Source: Kineococcus mangrovi (lineage in GTDB: Bacteria; Actinomycetota; Actinomycetes; Actinomycetales; Kineococcaceae). Taken from it: 64,000 bases of DNA. Position 1 is the stretch's first letter. Every line of letters begins with the position of its first letter. The translations under genes and the position numbers were made by a program. Under the pieces are notes generated by a model that worked only from the letters and a program-made list of their open reading frames with translations, had not been told where the DNA came from and did no database searches. The DNA is taken from the NCBI RefSeq assembly GCF_041320705.1, contig NZ_JBGGTQ010000007.1, positions 1 to 64,000 of the forward strand. Direction: 5' to 3'. This document shows positions 53,561-62,171 of this stretch, piece after piece.

Positions 53561-55044
53561 GGTTCGTCGCGATCACCAGCTGCCCCACGGGCATCGCCCA
53601 CACGTACATGGCCGCCGAGGCCCTCGAGCAGGCCGGCAAGGCCGCCGGGCACGACGTCCAGGTCGAGACGCAGGGGTCGGCCGGCTCGGCCCCGTTCGAC
53701 CCGGCCGTCATCGCCGCGGCCGACGGCGTCATCTACGCCGCCGACCTCGAGGTCCGCGACAAGGACCGGTTCGCCGGCCTGCCGTTCGTCGACGTCGGCG
53801 TCAAGAAGGCCGTCGCCGACGCCCCCGGTGTCGTGGCCGCCGCGGTCGCCGCGGTCGAGGCCGCACCGAAGGGTTCCACCCCGGCTCCGGCCGCCGGTCC
53901 GGCCCTGGCCACCAAGGTCACCTCGAACGCCGGGGTCGGCACCCGCGTGCGGCAGTGGCTCATGACCGGGGTCAGCTACATGATCCCGTTCGTCGCCGCC
54001 GGCGGCATCATGATCGCCCTCGCCTTCCTCATCGGCGGGTACCAGATCACCGACGTCACCGCCGCCGACCTCATCTCCGGTTTCGACCCGCTGTCCGCCG
54101 ACGCCTGGGCCGGCCTGCTCTTCGTCCTCGGCGCGGCGTCCTTCGGGTTCCTCGTCCCCGTCCTGGCCGGGTTCATCGCCTTCGGCATCGCCGACCGCCC
54201 GGGCATCGCCCCCGGTTTCGTCGGCGGCACCATCGCCGTGACCGTCGGCAGCGGGTTCCTCGGCGGCCTCGTCGCCGGGTTCCTCGGCGGTTTCGTGGCC
54301 CTGGCCCTCGCCCGGCTGAAGGTGCCGAACGCCGTGCGCGGCATCATGCCCGTCGTCGTCATCCCGCTGGTCGCCACGTTCGTCACCGCCGGCGCCATGC
54401 TGGTCGTCCTCGGCCGGCCGATCGCCTGGCTCATGGACGAACTCACCGCCGGCCTGAACTCGCTGTCCGGCAGCGGGATCGTCCTGCTCGGCGTGATCCT
54501 GGGCGTCATGATGGCCGCCGACCTGGGCGGCCCGATCAACAAGGTCGCGTACACGTTCGCCACCACCGGTCTGGCCACCGTCGCGACGTCCTCGGGCAGC
54601 CCCGTCGAGCTCAAGGTCATGGCCGCGGTCATGGCCGCCGGCATGACCCCGCCGCTGGGCATCGCGCTCGCGACGTTCGTCCGCAAGAACCTCTTCACCG
54701 AGGCCGAACGGCAGAACGGCAAGGCCGCGGTCCTGCTCGGCGCGTTCTTCATCACCGAGGGCGCGATCCCGTTCGCGGCCGCCGCCCCCCTGCGCATCAT
54801 CCCCGCCGCGATGATCGGTTCCGGCCTCACCGGCGGCCTGACCATGGCCTTCGGCAACACCCTGCGCGCCCCCCACGGCGGGATCGTCGTGTTCGGCCTC
54901 GTCGGTCAGCCCCTGCTGTACCTGCTGGCGATCCTCATCGGCACCGCCGTCACCGCCGTGGCCGTCATCGCCCTCAAGGGGTTCCACCGCAAGGCTCCCG
55001 AGGCGCAGACCGCCCCCGCCACCGCCCAGCCCGCGACCGTCTGA
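53557..55044 (+). CDS. fruA: fructose PTS enzyme IIBC
   Basis: A 495-residue membrane protein. The IIB domain (about 1-100) has the phosphorylated Cys9 in ITSCPTGIAHTYMAAEAL. An Ala/Pro linker follows (about 100-120). The IIC domain (about 125-480) spans the membrane with roughly ten helices and contains GAIPFAAAAPLRIIPA and the sugar-site region around GFVGGTIAVTVGSGFLGG. It takes up fructose and delivers fructose 1-phosphate. Confidence 0.94.
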   Translation: MRFVAITSCPTGIAHTYMAAEALEQAGKAAGHDVQVETQGSAGSAPFDPAVIAAADGVIYAADLEVRDKDRFAGLPFVDVGVKKAVADAPGVVAAAVAAVEAAPKGSTPAPAAGPALATKVTSNAGVGTRVRQWLMTGVSYMIPFVAAGGIMIALAFLIGGYQITDVTAADLISGFDPLSADAWAGLLFVLGAASFGFLVPVLAGFIAFGIADRPGIAPGFVGGTIAVTVGSGFLGGLVAGFLGGFVALALARLKVPNAVRGIMPVVVIPLVATFVTAGAMLVVLGRPIAWLMDELTAGLNSLSGSGIVLLGVILGVMMAADLGGPINKVAYTFATTGLATVATSSGSPVELKVMAAVMAAGMTPPLGIALATFVRKNLFTEAERQNGKAAVLLGAFFITEGAIPFAAAAPLRIIPAAMIGSGLTGGLTMAFGNTLRAPHGGIVVFGLVGQPLLYLLAILIGTAVTAVAVIALKGFHRKAPEAQTAPATAQPATV

Positions 55045-55073
55045 TCCGTGAACGTCTGAGGAGGACCCCCGAG

Positions 55074-55340
55074 ATGAGCACCCGCACCGCCACCGTCGCC
55101 TCCCGCGTGGGGCTGCACGCCCGCCCGGCCTCGCTGTTCGTCCAGGCCGCCGCGGCCACCGGTCTGCCGGTGACCGTCGCCGTCGGCGAGGGCGTACCCG
55201 TGGACGCGCGCAGCATCCTCATGGTCATGGGCCTGGGTGCCAAGCACGGCGACCAGGTCACGCTCACGGCCGAGGGGGAGGGCGCCGACGCGGCGCTGGA
55301 CTCCCTCGTCGAGCTGGTCGAGACCGACCACGATGCCTGA
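55074..55340 (+). CDS. ptsH: phosphocarrier protein HPr
   Basis: An 88-residue HPr. The phosphorylated His15 is in GLHARPAS. Ser47 (DARSILMVMGLG) sits where the regulatory Ser46 of low-GC Gram-positives lies; actinobacteria usually lack the HPr kinase. GAGGAGG nine bases before the ATG gives strong translation. Overlaps ptsI by eight bases. Confidence 0.95.
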   Translation: MSTRTATVASRVGLHARPASLFVQAAAATGLPVTVAVGEGVPVDARSILMVMGLGAKHGDQVTLTAEGEGADAALDSLVELVETDHDA

Positions 55341-56997
55341 GCTCCACCCCCTGCTCCACGGCGTGGGCGTGGGGACGGGGGCCGCGGTGGGCACGGCCGT
55401 CGTCCTCGCCCCGGCCGCCCGTCCGCCGGCCGACGAACCCGCCGATCCCGGTGCCGGTCCCCGCGTCCGGGAGGCCTTCGAGGCCGTCGCCGCCGAACTG
55501 CGCCGGCGTGCGGAGACGGCGGGGGGCACGACGGGCGAGGTCCTGCAGGCCACGGCCCTCATGGCCGCCGACCCCGGGCTCCTCGCCGTCGTCGACCAGC
55601 GGCTCGCGGCCGGGTCCGGGCCGGCCACCGCCGTCGACGAGGCCGTCGAGCAGTTCTGCGCCGTGCTGGCCGCCAGCGGCCCCTACCTCGCCGAGCGGGT
55701 CACGGACCTGCGCGACGTCCGGGACCGCGTCGTGGCCCGCGTGTTGGGGCTGCCCGAACCCGGTGTCCCGCAGCTGACCGGTCCCTCGGTCGTCGTGGCC
55801 CGCGACCTCGCCCCGGCCGACACGGCGGCGCTGGACCTCTCCCTCGTCGTCGGGATCGTCACCGAACTGGGGGGGCCGACCAGCCACACCGCCATCATCG
55901 CGGCGCAGTTCGACATCCCCTGCGTCGTCCGCGCCGCCGGGGCGCTGGCGCTGCCCGCGGGCACGGACGTCGCGCTCGACGCCCGTGCCGGCACGGTGAC
56001 GCCCGACCCGCCGCGCGCCGTGCGCGCGGAGATCTCGGCCCGCCGCGCCGCCCGCGCGGCGCTGGCCGCCTCGGCCGGCGGTCCCGGCCGGACCGCCGAC
56101 GGGACCGCCGTGCAGCTCCTGGCCAACGTCGGGACGCTCGAGGACGCCGACCGCGCCGCGGCGCTGGACGTCGAGGGCGTGGGGCTGTTCCGCACCGAGG
56201 TCCTGTTCCTCGACCGGGCCGGCGCGCCCTCGCTGGCGGAGCAGACCGACGCCTACGCCTGGGTGTTCACCGCCTTCGGCGACCGCAAGGTCGTCGTGCG
56301 GACGCTGGACGCCGGAGCGGACAAACCCCTGGCCTTCGTCGAGGTCGCCGCCGAGGAGAACCCGGCGCTCGGCGTCCGGGGGCTGCGCACGTCGCGCCGC
56401 CACCCGGAACTGCTGACGACGCAGCTCGCGGCCCTGGCCGCGGCGGCCGAGCGGACCGGGACGCACCCGTGGGTCATGGCCCCCATGGTCTCGACCCCGG
56501 CCGAGGCCGCGCAGTTCGCCGCCCAGGCCCGCGCCGCGGGGCTGCCGACGGTCGGGGCGATGGTGGAGGTCCCCGCCGCGGCGCTGCGGGCCCGCCAGCT
56601 CGTGGCCGCCGGGCTCGACTTCGTCAGCATCGGCACCAACGACCTGACGCAGTACGCGATGGCCGCCGACCGCCTCGAGGGCGACCTCGCCGACCTGCTC
56701 GACCCGTGGCAACCCGCCGTGCTGCAACTGGTCCAGGCCACCGGCACGGTCGAGGTCCCCGTGGGCGTGTGCGGTGAGGCCGCGCGCGACCCGCTGCTCG
56801 CCCTCGTCCTCGTGGGTCTCGGCGTGCGGAGCCTGTCGATGGCGGCGGCGGCGGTGCCGGCGGTCCGGTTCGCGCTGTCCCGGACCGACCTCGGCACCTG
56901 CGTCGAGATGGCCGGTGCGGCGCTGGCGGCGGATTCGCCGCAGGACGCGCGCCGCGCGGCGGCGCGTTCGGCCGACGCCGACGTGCTCGCGCTGTAA
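55333..56997 (+). CDS. ptsI: PTS enzyme I
   Basis: A 554-residue PEP-protein phosphotransferase that starts the phosphorelay to HPr. The phosphorylated His185 is in GGPTSHTAIIA. The PEP-binding domain includes GVGLFRTEVLFLD, LDAGADKPL, FVSIGTNDLTQYAMAADR, and the Cys in PVGVCGEAARDP. It ends the six-gene operon, followed by a hairpin. Confidence 0.95.
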   Translation: MPELHPLLHGVGVGTGAAVGTAVVLAPAARPPADEPADPGAGPRVREAFEAVAAELRRRAETAGGTTGEVLQATALMAADPGLLAVVDQRLAAGSGPATAVDEAVEQFCAVLAASGPYLAERVTDLRDVRDRVVARVLGLPEPGVPQLTGPSVVVARDLAPADTAALDLSLVVGIVTELGGPTSHTAIIAAQFDIPCVVRAAGALALPAGTDVALDARAGTVTPDPPRAVRAEISARRAARAALAASAGGPGRTADGTAVQLLANVGTLEDADRAAALDVEGVGLFRTEVLFLDRAGAPSLAEQTDAYAWVFTAFGDRKVVVRTLDAGADKPLAFVEVAAEENPALGVRGLRTSRRHPELLTTQLAALAAAAERTGTHPWVMAPMVSTPAEAAQFAAQARAAGLPTVGAMVEVPAAALRARQLVAAGLDFVSIGTNDLTQYAMAADRLEGDLADLLDPWQPAVLQLVQATGTVEVPVGVCGEAARDPLLALVLVGLGVRSLSMAAAAVPAVRFALSRTDLGTCVEMAGAALAADSPQDARRAAARSADADVLAL

Positions 56998-57008
56998 CCT
57001 CGGGACCA

Positions 57009-57051
57009 GGATCCCTCGGCGGGACGTCCCCCCGGCCTCGCCGAGGGATCC
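57009..57051. terminator. hairpin after ptsI
   Basis: GGATCCCTCGGCG and CGCCGAGGGATCC form a perfect 13-base-pair stem with a 17-base loop, 11 bases after the ptsI stop. It ends just before an in-frame GTG at 57052, which argues that the esterase starts later. Confidence 0.75.
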
Positions 57052-57087
57052 GTGGAACTCGAGTACGGCGGTGGAGGTGTGTCGGAC

Positions 57088-58641
57088 GTGCCCAGGGTCG
57101 TCGTCACGACGGCGGGCGGGGTGCGCGGCCGGGCCGCCGACCGCGGCGTGGTCGGTTTCCGCGGCATCCCCTACGCGGCACCACCCGTCGGGGTGCGCCG
57201 GTTCGCGGCCCCGGCGCCGGTCGAACCCTGGGAGGGCGTCCGCGAGGCGCGCGACCCCTCGCCGGTCGCCCCGCAGGACCCGCGCTCGGGCTACGGCTGG
57301 TCCCCGGCCGCCGGCCCGGACCACCTCACCGTGGACGTGCACGTGCCGGCCGACTTCCCCCGCGACCTGCCGGTGCTCGTGTGGATCCACGGCGGCGGCT
57401 GGGTCTCGGGGTCCGGGTCGGCGCCCGGGTACCACCCCGGCGCCTGGGTGCGCCGGGGTTTCGTCGTCGTGTCGATGAACTACCGCCTGGGTTTCGAGGG
57501 TTTCGGGGCCGTCCCCGGGGCCCCGCACAACCGCGGTCTGCTCGACCAGGTCGCGGCGCTGCGCTGGGTGGCCGACAACGTCCGTGCGTTCGGGGGCGAC
57601 CCGGACCGCGTGACGATCGCCGGTCAGTCCGCCGGCGCCGCCTCCGTCGCGGCCCTCATGTGCACGCTCACCGCCCGGGGGCTGTTCCACCGCGCGATCA
57701 CGGCGAGCACGACGGGGGAGACGTACACCGCGGCGCAGGCCGGGCGCATCGCCGAGCGGGTCGCCCGCGCGGCGCGCGTGCCCGCCACCCGGGAGGGTTT
57801 CGCCGGGTTGCCGCCGGTCCGGCTGCTCGCCGCCTCCGACGCCGTCGCCCAGGACCTCGCGTCCGACCCCGAAGCCGGTGTCCGCGGCTCCGTCCCGCTG
57901 CTGTACCACCCCGTCGTCGACGGCGAGGTGGTGGCGGGTCCGTTCATGGAGGGCGCCCGCGCCGGGGGCGACCCGGCCGTGGACCTGCTCGTCCAGACCG
58001 TCGCGGACGAGTGGACGCTGTTCTCCCGCAGCGGCTTCGCCCCGGTCGCCTCCTCGCTGCAGGACGTGGCCGCGTTCGCGGCCGCGGTGGGGCTGCCGCC
58101 CTCGGCGGTGGAGGGTTACCGCGCCCTGCTGCCGGGCGCCGACCCCGGTGTGCTCGGCGACGCGCTGCTGTCGGACGCGTTGTTCGCCGAACCCTCGCGC
58201 CGCTTCGCCCGCGCCCACACCGCCCGCGGGGGCCGGACGCACCTGGCCCGCTTCACGTGGCGTTCCCCGGCCCTCGGTGGCCGGTTCGGGGCGACCCACG
58301 GCCTCGACGTGCCGTTCGCGTTCGGGAACCCGCAGGCGATGGAACCGTTCCTGCACGCCGTGCCCGTCCTGCCGCTGGCCCGTCGCGTCCCGCGCCTCGG
58401 TCCCCGGGTGCGGGGGGTCTTCCCCACGCCGGCCGCCGCCGCCCTGTCGCGGCGGGTGGTGCAGGCGTGGACCGGTTTCGCCGCGACGGGCGACCCGGGC
58501 TGGCCCGCGATCTCCGCCGAGGGGGTCCCCGTCCACGTGTGGGGGTCGCGCGACCACCTCGAGCACGGGCACGACCCGCGCGAGGACCTGTACGCCGACG
58601 TGGAGTTCCGCCCCTACGACGGGGCGGTCACCCCGGTCTGA
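57088..58641 (+). CDS. type-B carboxylesterase/lipase
   Basis: A 517-residue alpha/beta-hydrolase of the carboxylesterase family. The early pattern VVGFRGIPYAAPPVGVRRF and the oxyanion motif WIHGGGWVSGSG (about 99-110) are typical. The nucleophile is Ser181 in GQSAGAAS. The acid residue is probably in VADEWTLF, and the His in ATHGLDVPFAF. No signal peptide, so likely cytoplasmic. GTG 57088 follows GGAGGT at nine bases; GTG 57052 or 57079 are possible. Substrate unknown. Confidence 0.9.
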   Translation: MPRVVVTTAGGVRGRAADRGVVGFRGIPYAAPPVGVRRFAAPAPVEPWEGVREARDPSPVAPQDPRSGYGWSPAAGPDHLTVDVHVPADFPRDLPVLVWIHGGGWVSGSGSAPGYHPGAWVRRGFVVVSMNYRLGFEGFGAVPGAPHNRGLLDQVAALRWVADNVRAFGGDPDRVTIAGQSAGAASVAALMCTLTARGLFHRAITASTTGETYTAAQAGRIAERVARAARVPATREGFAGLPPVRLLAASDAVAQDLASDPEAGVRGSVPLLYHPVVDGEVVAGPFMEGARAGGDPAVDLLVQTVADEWTLFSRSGFAPVASSLQDVAAFAAAVGLPPSAVEGYRALLPGADPGVLGDALLSDALFAEPSRRFARAHTARGGRTHLARFTWRSPALGGRFGATHGLDVPFAFGNPQAMEPFLHAVPVLPLARRVPRLGPRVRGVFPTPAAAALSRRVVQAWTGFAATGDPGWPAISAEGVPVHVWGSRDHLEHGHDPREDLYADVEFRPYDGAVTPV

Positions 58642-58724
58642 GCCCGGGCGGGCCGACACCCCGCACGCCGGTCCCCGGGGCCGGTCCCTGGCACCGCGGG
58701 CCGCGCGGGACGTAGCGTCGTCCG

Positions 58725-60053
58725 GTGCCCGACCACGACCCGACCCCCGACGGCCTCGCTCCCGCTCTCGCCCGCCGGCTGTCCACCGAACCCGCCGACG
58801 TGCGCCGTGCCCTGACGGTCCTGGGCGAGGTGCTGTCCGGTGTCGACCGGTCCCCGACGACCGCGAACGGTTTCGTCGAGACCCACCTGCGGGTGCCGCA
58901 CACCGCGCTCGTGTCCGAGCGCGTCGACCTGACGAACACCCGGGCCGTGTCGGTCGGCGCCGCGCTGGCCGACCTCGTCGAGCTGCACGCGGCGGTCCTG
59001 GGGCCGGTCGAGGACGACGAACCACCCACGTGGCAGCGCATCGACCTGCTCGACGAGCACGTCTCGGTCCCCACCTCCGCGGCGGCGTTCTTCCCCGCCG
59101 GCACGGCCGCCGACGCCGACGTCGTCGTGCAGCTGGCCGAGCACGAGTACGAACCCCAGCCGGCCTCCCTGCGGGTGCTCTCGCGCCCCGGCGACCACGC
59201 CGCGGCGCGCACCGTGGCCGACGCGCTGCTGGCGACCGCCCGCCGGGACAAGGGGTTCTACCGGGGGCGGGTCCTGCACGCCGACGCGCACCTGCCGCTG
59301 AAGCTGAAACCGACGGCGCTGGGGCCCGGTGGCCGCGAGGACCTCGTGCTGCCGGCGCACGTCTGGACGGAGGTCGACGCGAACGTCGCCGCGCTGACGA
59401 CGCGGGCGGACCTGTTGCGCGGCATGGGCCTGGGGACCAACCGCGGCGTGCTGCTGGCCGGTCCGCCCGGGGTCGGCAAGAGCGCCCTCAGCCGGGTCGT
59501 GGCCCGGGAACTGGCGGGGGAGTTCACGGTCATCATCGTCGACGCCGCCGCGGCGTCCAGCGTGCTGCGGCAGGTGTACCGGGAGACGAGCGACCTCGGT
59601 CCGTGCGTCGTGGTCCTCGAGGACGTCGACCTCTACCTCGGCGACCGCAAGGCGGGGGCGCGGGGAACGGCGCTGGCCGACTTCCTCGCCGTCCTGGACG
59701 GCACCGAGGAGTACCGCGACGTCCTCACCCTGGCCAGCACCAACGACCCCTCCGCCCTGGACGCCGCCGCGACCCGCTCGGCCCGCTTCGACGCCGTCGT
59801 CCACCTCGCCGCCCCGGACCGCGCGGCGTGCGAGGCGATCCTGCGCCGCCTCCTGGGGCCGTTCGGGACGGGGGCCGTGGACTGCGCCGCCGTCGCCGCG
59901 CACCTGCCGCCGGGGGTGACGGGGGCCGACCTGCGCGAGATCGTGCGCCGCACCGTCCTGGGCCACGGCGACGACCTCGGCACCGAGGCGGTCCTGCAGG
60001 TCGTGCGCGACGGCCGGTGGCATCCGGCGCCGCTGGCGGGGAACTACCTCTGA
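58725..60053 (+). CDS. orphan AAA+ ATPase with a novel N-terminal region
   Basis: A 442-residue ATPase. The first 200 residues match nothing I recognise. The AAA core has Walker A GPPGVGKSAL (about 245-254), Walker B VVVLEDVDLYLG, sensor-1 LASTNDPSALD, and the Arg-finger region TRSARFD. C-terminal helices follow, ending GADLREIVRRTVLGHG, as in FtsH/CDC48-like AAA modules. No protease domain or membrane helix is present. It may remodel proteins or act with a distant partner. GTG start; a truncated gene lies just downstream. Confidence 0.82.
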   Translation: MPDHDPTPDGLAPALARRLSTEPADVRRALTVLGEVLSGVDRSPTTANGFVETHLRVPHTALVSERVDLTNTRAVSVGAALADLVELHAAVLGPVEDDEPPTWQRIDLLDEHVSVPTSAAAFFPAGTAADADVVVQLAEHEYEPQPASLRVLSRPGDHAAARTVADALLATARRDKGFYRGRVLHADAHLPLKLKPTALGPGGREDLVLPAHVWTEVDANVAALTTRADLLRGMGLGTNRGVLLAGPPGVGKSALSRVVARELAGEFTVIIVDAAAASSVLRQVYRETSDLGPCVVVLEDVDLYLGDRKAGARGTALADFLAVLDGTEEYRDVLTLASTNDPSALDAAATRSARFDAVVHLAAPDRAACEAILRRLLGPFGTGAVDCAAVAAHLPPGVTGADLREIVRRTVLGHGDDLGTEAVLQVVRDGRWHPAPLAGNYL

Positions 60054-60173
60054 AGGCCAGGGGGCGAGATCGGCGGCCCCGTCGAGCAGTTCCCGGGCGA
60101 CGTCGGCGTGGCCGGCGTGCCGCGCCGACTCCTGCAGCAGGTGGAACCGGGTCTTCTGATCTGAGGGTGGCAC
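60054..60173 (-). pseudogene. C-terminal fragment of a DinB/DUF664-type gene
   Basis: Minus-strand reading gives KTRFHLLQESARHAGHADV and then a helix ending ELLDGAADL, the C-terminal signature of DinB-fold DUF664 proteins (relatives of mycothiol-dependent enzymes). The remaining 120 residues of the family are absent, and the frame runs into the AAA+ gene without a stop at the expected place. It is a remnant, probably cut when the neighbouring genes arrived. Confidence 0.65.
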
Positions 60174-60199
60174 GTCCTGCCCACCCCCGGTGCTCGTGG

Positions 60200-61144
60200 T
60201 CAGTGCAGGACCGAGAGCAAGGTTCTGCGGAGCAGGGTGATGGCGGGGTCGTCGTCCTGGTTGCTCCGGTGGGCGACGCTGACGACGCGGGCGGGGGCCT
60301 CGGGTAGGGCGAGGGTGGTCAGCTCTTCGTGCAGGGGTGGTCGCCCCATCCGGGGGACGAGAGCCAGCGCGAGACCGTGCCGGGCGAGTTCCAAGTGGAG
60401 GGTGAAATCGGGGACCTCGGCGACGATGTCGGGACGTCGGCCACCCCGGGCGAACATGTGCAGCAGCCAGTCGTGGCAGACCGTTCCCGTTCCGGTGGAA
60501 ACCCACCCGCGTGTCGTCAACTGCTCCACGCTGACGGTGTCGACGTCCGGATCCTCGTCGTCAGCACCTGGGGTGGTGTCCGCCAGCGGGTCGTCGCGGC
60601 GACAGATGACGTCGGCGGGGTCGTGGTGGGCGCCGGTGACGGTGAGGCTGGGATGGACTGGGGCGGGTTGACCTTGCCAGTGGTGCACGAGAGCGATGTC
60701 GACAGCGCCGGCGGTCAGGGCGGGCAGGGCTCGGTCGGGGTCCATCTCGACCAGCGACCACGTCAGGCCGGGGTGCTCCTGGCGCAGGTGGGCCAGGACG
60801 GTCACGACATGTGCGCGCAGGGCGGTGGCGAACGCAGCGATGCGCACGTGCCCCACGACCTGGGCCCGTCGGTCAGGTCCGTCCTCACCCGAGTCGCAGT
60901 CGGTGAGGACGCGAGCCAGCTGGTCGACCAGGGGCAGCGCGGTCTCCAGCAGGGCATGGGCTGCAGGAGTCAGCACGACGCGGCGGCCACTGGCGAGGGT
61001 CAAGACGCGACCGCTCGCCCGTTCCAGACGCTTGATCTGTTGGCTGACGGCGGAGGGGCTCAGGTGCAGGACGCCGGCCGCGGCGGTGACGGTGCCGTGG
61101 ACGTGCACCGCCTGCAGTGCGCGCAGGCACGCCAGCTCGTCCAC
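60200..61144 (-). CDS. LysR-family regulator, ArgP/LysG-like
   Basis: A 314-residue regulator. The winged helix lies at about 1-60 (LACLRALQAVHVHGTVTAAAGVLHLSPSAVSQQIKRL), and a substrate-binding domain follows. It diverges from a LysE-type exporter, the arrangement of lysG-lysE in corynebacteria, so it probably activates that exporter in response to an amino acid. The middle has a Asp/Glu-rich insert (PGADDEDPDVDTV). GTG start. Confidence 0.9.
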   Translation of the reverse strand: MDELACLRALQAVHVHGTVTAAAGVLHLSPSAVSQQIKRLERASGRVLTLASGRRVVLTPAAHALLETALPLVDQLARVLTDCDSGEDGPDRRAQVVGHVRIAAFATALRAHVVTVLAHLRQEHPGLTWSLVEMDPDRALPALTAGAVDIALVHHWQGQPAPVHPSLTVTGAHHDPADVICRRDDPLADTTPGADDEDPDVDTVSVEQLTTRGWVSTGTGTVCHDWLLHMFARGGRRPDIVAEVPDFTLHLELARHGLALALVPRMGRPPLHEELTTLALPEAPARVVSVAHRSNQDDDPAITLLRRTLLSVLH

Positions 61145-61307
61145 GACCGTCCTCCGTGCTGTTCTGCTTCACGCTTCTACCCGTCACCGTGCGATGGACG
61201 GTCAAGGTGATTCTGCACGAGACTGCGGGCAGCCCCCCTGGGTAGCCAGGCCGGCAGCCAGGTCCCAGGTGTTGACCGGGTGATTCGACAGTGGTGGGGA
61301 GCGCGTC

Positions 61308-61943
61308 GTGGTGTCGTGGGCAGCTGCGGGCGGGGTGGTCGTCATCGCTCTGGGCATGGTCCTGACCCCGGGTCCGAACATGGTGTACCTGGCCTCGCGG
61401 TCCATCGCGCAGGGCCGGCGGGCTGGGCTGATCTCCTTGACGGGTGTCGCAGCGGGCTTCGTGGTCTACCTGGGCGCGGCCTCATCGGGGTTGTCGGCGG
61501 TGTTCGCCGCGGTGCCGGCGGCCTTCGACGTGATCAAAGTTTCGGGTGCCTGCTACCTGCTCTACCTGGCCTGGGGGATGTTGCGTCCTGGCGGTGGGTC
61601 GCCGTTCGCCCCTGCCTCGTTGGCCCCGCACTCCGGGCGGCGGTTGTTCCTCATGGGGCTGACGACGAACCTGCTCAATCCCAAGATCGCGCTGATGTAC
61701 GCGGCGCTGCTCCCGCAGTTCATCACCGCCGGCGCGGGACCGACGTGGCAGCAGTTCCTGCAGTTGGGGGCGGTGCAGATCATCGTCGCGATCACCGTCA
61801 ACGGTGCCATCGTGCTGGGCGCAGCCGGCGTCTCCCGCTGGTTGCAGGCGCGCCCGCGGGCGATGCAGGTGCAACGGGTGGTGGCGGGCAGCGTCCTGGC
61901 CGTGTTCGCGGTCAAGGCAGTCGCCACCTCGACGCCGCGCTGA
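61308..61943 (+). CDS. LysE/RhtB-family amino-acid exporter
   Basis: A 211-residue membrane protein with about six helices. The family motif TPGPNMVYLASRSIAQGRRAGL (about 20-41) is intact. The later pattern FLMGLTTNLLNPKIALMYAALLPQF is typical. Exports basic, branched or other amino acids; the exact one is unknown. It diverges from the LysR gene across 163 bases. Confidence 0.9.
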   Translation: MVSWAAAGGVVVIALGMVLTPGPNMVYLASRSIAQGRRAGLISLTGVAAGFVVYLGAASSGLSAVFAAVPAAFDVIKVSGACYLLYLAWGMLRPGGGSPFAPASLAPHSGRRLFLMGLTTNLLNPKIALMYAALLPQFITAGAGPTWQQFLQLGAVQIIVAITVNGAIVLGAAGVSRWLQARPRAMQVQRVVAGSVLAVFAVKAVATSTPR

Positions 61944-61949
61944 TCCCAC

Positions 61950-62160
61950 GAGTGGCGGGACGGACCCGCCTCGCTCGTCAGCTACGGCACCCGCGGCAGG
62001 TCCTGCAGGGCCTGCACGTGGACGTCCTCGCCAGCACGTCGAGGCACCCATCGGTGACGCCGGCGGGCAGTCGGTCGACGTCGCAGCGGCGCTCGCGCCG
62101 GTGCGGGAGGAGGTGCGAGCTCTGCGTGCCGCCTTCGCCACGGCGCTACCGGCGCGACCG
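61950..62160 (+). pseudogene. remnant of an NADPH-dependent FMN reductase-like gene
   Basis: EWRDGPASLVSYGTRG (frame starting 61950), RQVLQGLHVDVL (frame starting 61994) and APIGDAGGQSVDVAAALAPV (frame around 62041) follow one another in three frames. Together they resemble the C-terminal third of the FMN reductase-like flavoprotein family (EWRDKP...VSYG...). Two frameshifts and a missing N-terminal half mark it as decayed. The family call rests on the first motif and is moderate. Confidence 0.5.
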
Positions 62161-62171
62161 TGGCGGGGGGT

